From Cryptomeria japonica (lineage: Eukaryota > Streptophyta > Pinopsida > Cupressales > Cupressaceae), in assembly GCF_030272615.1 (NCBI RefSeq), contig NC_081412.1, positions 102,228,796 through 102,292,795 on the forward strand: a stretch of DNA of 64,000 nucleotides, in the 5' to 3' direction. The first letter of the stretch is position 1. Every line of letters starts with the position of its first letter. Of this stretch, positions 57,729 through 64,000 are shown one piece after another. The notes beneath the pieces are model-generated. The model searched no databases. It was given only the letters and a program-made list of their open reading frames with translations, and had not been told where the DNA came from. The translations under genes were made by a program, and so were the position numbers.

Positions 57729-59376
57729 TTGGGGGTTGGTTTTGAATCCCCACTACCTGCTAGGGGTACAAAAAAGAAAGAGGAGGAAGACTTTGAGGAT
57801 GACATGGACCCAATTGTTGGGCTTCAAGTGGACTCGGGTGATGGGATCCCTAGCACTAAGAGTCCAGATACGAGCTTTCTGGGTGGGTCACGGGTTCCTC
57901 AACTAAAGAAACCTGGTTCGGGTCAAACTGAGCATGATTTTATGTCTAGAGCTACGATAAATTGGTGGGCCTCTTTGTTTGGGGTTAAACCGGCTGGTAA
58001 ATCTTCTTTTCCCTCAGTTGTTGTTATTTCAAACAAAAAAAGTGGTAAGGTTGGTCTTGAGATTCCTGATCAAGTTATTGATCATAACATAACTGTTATG
58101 GATATGACTCTTGTGGGAAAATTTTTAGGCTCGAGACCTAATATTGACTTCGTCAAGGTGTTTATTAGTAAGAGGTGGAAGCTTAAGGGTCAAGTTGAGA
58201 CTTCGACACTTCCAAGGGGGTTTTTCTCTTTTTCTTTCTCTTGCGCTGAGGATATCCAAACTATTCTCTATGGTGGACCTTGGGTTATGGGCCACTCCTC
58301 TCTTACTTTACCCCTAATATGGATATGCTTGACACTTTCTTCGAAGTTGTGCCTGTGTGGGTCAAGCTCCCTAGACTTCCTATGGAATATTGGCATGAGG
58401 ATATCTTCAAGGGTATTACTACTACCTTTGGGGAACTGTTATCGATTGATCCAGTGACAACGACTAGGAAAAGGTTGGTCTATGCTCGTATTTGTGTTGG
58501 GGTTGACCATTCTAAGGATCTAATGACCTTGATCAACCTAGTATCTAAGTTGGAATCCCTCTCTTAGACCATTGAATATGAGTTGTTGCTTTTTTCTGCT
58601 TTGTTTGTAAAAAAATATGCATTGGGTGAAGAGATGCCCTCTAAATGGTGATAAGAATTTATCTAGAACCAAAGGATCTAGGGTTTGGAAACCTAAACCT
58701 AAGCTGAATGAGAAGGGAGAAGAATTCATTAATAAAATGAATGAGGGAGCCTCCAATAACCCTAATTTGGTTGAGAAGGGAGAATAGAAGTTATATGCGG
58801 TAGACTCTTGGAAACTCTTATGAGGAAACCCAAGGTGGGGTAAAGTCCCCTTGTCCTGAGTAGGAAGCCACGAAGATAGTCTCTGAGGAAGATGAGTCTA
58901 AGGTTGTTTCCTTTCACCAAATGGAGGAGAAAAGTAGTAATACATATCCACATGTGGATAATAGTGGTGATAAGTATAAGAATGATTATCTTGAGGATGG
59001 AGAGGTGTTGGCCTAGTCATCCAATGATGTTGGATTTGGAAATTTGATTATAAGTGATATCGACAGTGACTTGGAGGGCTTGGTTAGTTCAAAGGGTCAG
59101 TTTGACTGTACTTTGAAAGATAGGCATTCTTCACTTGTTTTGGGTTCTTCTTTTGGTATGTTTGTAACTGAGGGCATCAATCCCAAGGTTTCTTGTATCG
59201 TCAACCTCAATGGTATTCTTTCAGTTAGAGATCCAAACACTATAGTCCCAGATACTGCTCAATCTCCAAGTGTTGAGAAAAGTAGGGAGGAAAAGGAGAA
59301 TATTAATCTGGAAGATATTGAGTTTGATGAGAAAATGTCCTATACGAAAGTTGATAGGAGGAAGAAGAAAACGTAG
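57729..59376 (+). pseudogene. LINE ORF1 with DUF4283 and zinc knuckle
   Basis: From 57729 an acidic N terminus leads to the DUF4283 region (about 58060-58540): VMDMTLVGKFLGSRPNIDFV, KRWKLKGQVE, FFSFSFSCAEDIQTIL and GGPWVMG. After a frameshift near 58285, VPVWVKLPRLPMEYW and ARICVGVD follow. A CCHC-type segment, CFVCKKYGHWVKECP-like, lies near 58590-58640, in a different phase. The C-terminal region is Lys/Glu-rich (59270-59376). DUF4283 plus a knuckle is the standard ORF1p layout of plant L1 elements, an RNA-binding chaperone. The start codon is not identifiable. Confidence 0.82.
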
Positions 59377-59547
59377 AAAACCTTTGGAGCAGGATTTTCC
59401 ACCAGAAACTGAACTAGGGCTGATTGTAGTACCCAATGAAGTGCGGGTAGGAAATCTTTAAAATTGAAAAGAGAGCAAGAGTGTCTCCAAAACATTGTAA
59501 ATGGGTCATAGAAGATGATCCATGAAAGTATTTTCCGATACCCTGGT

Positions 59548-61015
59548 TAAAAATGAAACTTTTATCTTGGAATATAAGGGGGCTTAATAGTTCCCATGAA
59601 CACAATGTTGTTTGAAATTTTGCTAGGGATCATAGACCAGATATACTTCTCATTCAAGATACTAAGATGCCTAAGGATGGAGTGGAAAAATTAAAGTTTT
59701 TCAAGTTTTGTGAATCTCAAGATAGTAGTTTTGATGGTGCTTCTGGTGGAGTTTTCACCTTATGGAGTTCTTAGTTTGTTCAAGGTATACCCTTATTTGA
59801 TGATAGAAATCATGTTTCTACTCTATTCAAGCACATTAGAGATGGGTTTTCTTGGATTTTGTCTAATATTTACACCCCCAATAATAAGGTTTCTAGAAGG
59901 AGATTTTGGGTTATGCTTTCCTCTTTTTGAAAAAAGCATTCTGATCTTCCCTGGCTTATCATGGGAGACTTCAATACACCCATGCAAGAATCAGAAAAGT
60001 TTGGGAGATCCCAAATCCAACTAGATAGCAAACAGGATTTAGCTGAGTTTATTCATGATTAGTGCCTTATAGATTTGGACCTTTTGGGAGCCAACTATAC
60101 TTAGACAAACAAAAGGGTAGGTGGCGAGCTTATCCAAGTTAGACTGGATGGGTCTCTCATTTCTATAGATTGGTTACTTCATTATCTTTAGTCTTTGAAG
60201 GTGATGCATAGAGTTGGATTTGATCACTATCCCATCAATTTTGTGGCAGAACCTAAAGTAGGGAGAAGGAGATTCCCTTTCAGATTTGAAAAGATGTGGC
60301 TTTCTCACCCGAGTTTGTATGACTACATAAAGAATTGGTAGAATATTGAGATTGATGGTACTAAGTTGTTTAACATTGCTAAAAAACATAGAATTGTTGA
60401 GGAGAAGGTTAGAAAGTGGAATAAGGAGAACTTCAGTGACATCTTTATGATAAAATCGGTTATCCAACCTGAGCTGAGCCTTATCCAAGAGAAAATTCAA
60501 AGAGAAGGATATGTAGGGAATCACTTCTCTATGGAAAGTGACATTTTGTCCAGATATCATAATAGCATTTCTAGAGAGGAGTTGTTTTGGAAATAGCGCT
60601 CTAGGTCTCTTTGGTTAAATGTTGGAGATAAAAATACTAGATTTTTTCTTATTACTACTTTGAAGTATAGAGCTGCCAACAAAATTGATCATATTCTTAA
60701 ATATAGGGCCAGACTTAACTGTGATGAATATATTAGTAAATTTGTTGTGGATTATTTTGCTAACCTTTTAAAGTTTGATCCTGTGTTGGACTTGGAGGCT
60801 CAGAATAGTCTTGTTGACTCTATCCCGAACATTTTGAATGCTAATAAAAATAAAATGTTGGTTTCTATTCTATCTAATAGAGGGGTTAAGAAGGTTATTT
60901 TCTCCTTTGATGCCAACAAGGCTCCTGGGCTGGATGGTTTTCCCATGTTCTTCTTCTAGAGCTTTTGGGATATTCTGGAGAATGATGTTTGTAGTGTTGT
61001 CAAGGAATTTTTTGA
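59548..61015 (+). pseudogene. LINE ORF2, endonuclease and start of RT
   Basis: The ATG at 59548 opens MKLLSWNIRGLNS, the start of an AP-type endonuclease. Further motifs are DILLIQDTKM, WILSNIYTPN, WLIMGDFNTP and GFDHYPI, covering the catalytic Asn, Glu, Asp and His positions. After FRFEKMWL and a linker, RT begins with ANKAPGLDGFPMFFF. It stops near 61000, where the copia LTR interrupts it, so the FADD-type core is absent. At least eight in-frame stops, mostly TAG/TAA; the frame is otherwise kept over 1.4 kb. Confidence 0.87.
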
Positions 61016-62173
61016 TGAATACTAAGAGGGGGGGTGAATTAGTATACAAAACATTATTGTAAACAAACTCTTAAATAGCTTAGCAAATAATCGGTGCACG
61101 AGATTCACTAATAAACCGGTTAAGATAAATGCAAACCAAATAGCAAACAAAGCATTCACCCACAAGAGCACAATCACCATAACACAAGATATTTGACGTG
61201 GAAACCCAAATGGGAAAAACCACGGTGAGCAGAAACTCACAAGTAACTATCTGCAGAATAGAAACCAGACCGGTTAAGGTCATACAATGTTCTTCACTAG
61301 AACAGATCCTGTTAGGAATCTAGATCTCTGTTAGGAGATAAGTCTTGTTAAATACTACATTGTTAAAGGATTTTAGATCCATAGTTGTGAACCACCTTCT
61401 TAGAGTATTTACAAAAGCTTTGTTGGGCCTACTTAGTTAGGGGTTTCAGACTTGTCAAAGATATTAGTAATCAACAAGTGAATGATCTAGAAAATAGCAC
61501 AGTATGCTTAGTTAGATCCTTGACAACTCATTGTTAATGCTTTTCAGCATTACTTCAGTCTTCAATCTCCACACTCTGTCTCTTCACACAGACCTAACCT
61601 TCTCTACTATGATCACACATAACCTTTACTATTCTATCTTTCATGCTCTCTCTCATACATGCAAACCCTAGACATGATGTCCTTATAAAGGAAACTGATT
61701 TCATATCGGTCCAATAGGATTAGACTACAAGTTCCTAGGTTTAGTGCATCTAGACGCATTCGGTAACACGACACAAAATCACCGCCAAAGTATCGGTGGA
61801 TGATAAATCATCACACATTACAAAAATATTGGTTGGTAACTCATCCCAGAGTAATACTGGTTAATACAATATACCGATTACCGGTTGTCAAAAATGAAGA
61901 CTAGTAGATCATAGTGTTCCTATCAAAAGTTAACTACCACTTGGGTCCTTCGTACCACTTGTGATCCTCAAACCGCTTGAAGTCTCCATACCGCTTGAGC
62001 TCTTCAATCAATCTATGACCGGTAAACATCTTCTACAAAATATTGATAGTCTAAAGACTATACATTCAATAATACACAATACCAGTTGGAACAATTACCA
62101 ATTGAGCATAACTCATACATCAAGAAAGTGTGTGTCCATCAATGACAATCAAAACATCATCAAAATGCCAACA
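61016..62173 (-). repeat. 3' LTR of Copia-G
   Basis: The + strand starts near tgaatactaagagggg (61016) and ends ccaaca at 62173. R block at 61197-61232; CTAACAGG-type words reversed at 61305-61350. Length about 1158 bp. Confidence 0.82.
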
Positions 62174-62360
62174 ATCTCTCCCTTTGGCATTGATGGCAAC
62201 ACTTAGGAAAATTTTGACATCTAAGCATTTTTATAACAAAAATTGTCATAATCAAAATTACTCCCCCTAAGAATATACACTATCCCTTTTGCAAAATTAC
62301 AACGTACACTACTTCCCAAAATGGTAACATTCACCAAAATTTTAATGTACACTACTTCCC
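62174..62360 (-). promoter_or_regulatory. Polypurine tract region of Copia-G
   Basis: The complement of AAAGGGAGAGAT lies at 62174-62185, next to the LTR. A second C-rich block (ctccccctaag) is at 62262 and weaker ones follow near 62310 and 62350. Confidence 0.7.
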
Positions 62361-62423
62361 CTTTACCAACAATGACAAAGTAATGCAAAGTAACCCCTTT
62401 TTGCATAAAAATAGAGTAAATGT

Positions 62424-64000
62424 TCATGACAATAGGGAATGAAATTTCTCAAAAACAAATTTAAAGTCCTGCATAAAAGTTTTCATGGCCAATGTCCATG
62501 ACTCAAGTAATGAGGTAGCAACCTCACTTTCAATCTTCATCTGGAATACTAATTCTTCCATTGCATCAATGGTACTCATCTCTTGAGTTACTATGATAGC
62601 TTCCAGGTTGAGAAAACATTTCTGAAGAATCTGTAGTCTTAGCAATAGGAGCAGTTGAAGCTCCTGCAAATCTTTAGATTGGTTGCTGATATCTAAGTCC
62701 ATCTGGGCAGTCTGATGTTGATAATGATGAATGGTTTGTCTATAGGTAGTGAATGAGTCATATGGCATCTTGAAATTGTTGATATATGCTTGTAACTCTG
62801 ATTGGAGTTTAGCTTTTTGGTGAAGTACATCGTCACAAAATAGATAGGGTTGACAGATTTTAGTCAACAGTAATTTACCTTCACCCATAGCAACACTGAT
62901 ATCATTCTATTGTTTCAGTATTTGTGTCTGCAGTTCATTCATTTGCTTGACTAAGGCAGTATTGAGTTCCTTTTCATGATTCTTCTTTGTAGTGGCTTCA
63001 ACAACATCTTCCAAGCATTGTACCTAGTCCTCTACTACGATACAGAGAAGTTCTAAGCTTGGATAGAGAGGAATCAGTACTGGGAAGGTTGGTACTGGGA
63101 ATTAGACTAGTAAGGGTGTCAACCACAGTTTGTATGACATCCTATTCTTTCTTCCTCTACAATGCTTCCAGTCTCCCCCGTGCAAGTTTGATGCTTTGAA
63201 GTAGCTCAGACTCATCTGCTGATTGAAGATCAATAGGACTGGTGGTATCAACCTATTTGGTTTGATCACCGGTTACCTTAGGAGTCTTTGCTTGTTTGTT
63301 CTTCTCTACTTCCTTCTCCTCTTCTGCTTTTTTCTTATCCTCTTCTTTCTTCTTTTGCTCCTCTTCTTGTTTCTTCTCCATTTCTTCTTTCTTCTTGTCC
63401 TCTTCCTACTTTTTCTTCCCTTCCTCCTTCCTTTCTTCTTCCTTCCTCTTGTCTTCTTCTTTCTTCTTCTCTTCCTCTTTCTTCTTCTCTACCTCTTTTA
63501 TCTTATCTTCCTCTTTCTTTTTCTCTATCTCTTTTCTCTTGTTTTCTTCCTGCCTTGCTTTTTCCTCTTTCTCTTTCTCCGCTTTCTCTTTTTCAGCTTT
63601 TTCCTTGTCCTGTTTCTCTTTTTCATCTTTTCACCTTGTCCTATTTCTCTTTCTCTGCTTTCTCTTTATCAGGAGTGACATCCTCATTATCTAAGGCATC
63701 GACATCACTAGGTTGTTCTATCACTCTTTCACCTTCACTGTCAAACACCTCATCCAATTTGTCTGAGGATAGGTCTGGTGCTTGGTCAGCCTGCTTAGTA
63801 GCTTCAGATACTCAGTGGATAATAACACCATCTTTCACATGTATGTGAGTATCCTTTTCCACTTCAGAAGCATTTCCTTCTAGTAGCTTGAGTCTTCTCC
63901 TTCTCATGAAGAAGATGACTTTGTTCTTATCCATTATCTCAAATAATTCTGAATTTGAAGCATTAGGAAAGTATTGTGCAAAAAGTTCCTCCCTGATCTC
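62424..64000 (-). pseudogene. Lys/Glu-rich extra ORF between pol and 3' LTR of Copia-G
   Basis: From the right edge the minus strand reads ELFAQYFPNASNSELFEIMD, NKVIFFMRRRRLKLLEGN, then an acidic segment (SSDKLDEVFDSEGERV). Next comes a run of more than 100 residues of EEK/KEK type (about 63650-63310), which predicts a long coiled coil or charged helix. After a stop the frame continues with a Ser/Leu-rich part. The last piece, 62888-62424, is open: YQHQTAQMDLDISNQSKDLQ, then many Leu and Glu, again coil-like. Five or more stops and one frameshift near 63630. Position matches the env-like or extra ORF of SIRE-type elements, but I see no membrane segment and do not claim an envelope function. 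Confidence 0.6.

Larger units (their letters stand above)
57640..61015 (+). mobile_element. L1-type LINE, interrupted by Copia-G
   Basis: This + strand non-LTR element has ORF1 (57729-59376) and ORF2 (59548 onward). The 3' part of ORF2 (RT, and the 3' end) is missing because a copia LTR starts at about 61016. The remainder may lie beyond the right edge. The left limit is approximate. Confidence 0.85.
61016..64000 (-). mobile_element. Copia-G: SIRE-like element, 3' end only
   Basis: The minus-strand 3' LTR (61016-62173) is followed by a polypurine tract and an extra ORF reaching the right edge. Gag-pol and the 5' LTR are outside the window. The LTR is inserted in LINE ORF2. The lineage is inferred from LTR motifs and the tract, not from pol. 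Confidence 0.75.

Noticed and set aside
63223-63848. Three overlapping + strand ORFs rich in Ser, Leu and Phe that look like membrane proteins
   Set aside because: They are the complement of the Lys/Glu-rich coding sequence on the minus strand (GAA/AAG/GAG repeats read as TTC/CTT/CTC). The minus strand carries the coherent frame.

Overview
This window is a piece of a repeat-packed plant nuclear genome. I found no convincing host gene, tRNA, rRNA or CRISPR array. Nearly every segment I could assign is a transposable element or a fragment of one. The contents are Ty1/copia elements of SIRE/Maximus type (iMet primer site TGGTATCAGAGC, RT and RNase H motifs of that lineage, several polypurine tracts before the 3' LTR), one about 17 kb Ty3/gypsy element of the Tat lineage with two RNase H domains, and L1-type LINEs. 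LTRs of 1.0-1.6 kb, layered insertions and heavily mutated coding regions point to a seed plant with a large genome. A gymnosperm is possible, but the sequence alone cannot settle the species.

Layout. 1-840: end of a + strand copia LTR. 845-23848: Copia-A (minus), the oldest layer. A 5'-truncated LINE sits in its pol (3496-5214, 12-bp target duplication), and its integrase is split by Copia-C (plus, 5659-20267, target duplication GGAAC). Copia-C carries Copia-B (minus, 6649-13600) in its own 5' LTR. 23980-26100: pieces of two more LTR elements. 26101-43301: Tat-type gypsy element on the minus strand, with LTRs, primer site, gag, protease, a G-patch segment, RT, RNase H, a second RNase H and integrase, plus a decayed plant-mobile-domain (PMD) ORF on the opposite strand. 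43745-44215: a tandem array of about 76 bp period. 44647-47035: Copia-E (plus), broken by a + strand LTR (47036-48400) and Copia-D (minus, 48405-55459). A further E-like integrase piece follows at 55462-55626. 55627-57640: a minus LTR interrupted by a solo LTR (56334-57546). 57640-61015: a LINE with ORF1 (DUF4283, zinc knuckle) and ORF2 (endonuclease, start of RT). It is cut off by Copia-G (minus), whose 3' LTR and a Lys/Glu-rich extra ORF run to the right edge.

How the parts relate. Each LTR element encodes gag, protease, integrase and RT/RNase H, but every coding region I followed has stops or frameshifts, so all look dead as autonomous units. The most interesting structure is in the Tat element. 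The gag leader (41728-42060) and the leader of the antisense PMD ORF (27651-28040) carry the same roughly 20-bp repeat (core TTAGCGCATATGC), each in the same orientation relative to its own coding strand. A second shared design is an inverted CATTGATG-type repeat that brackets the polypurine tract/LTR junction in five copia elements.
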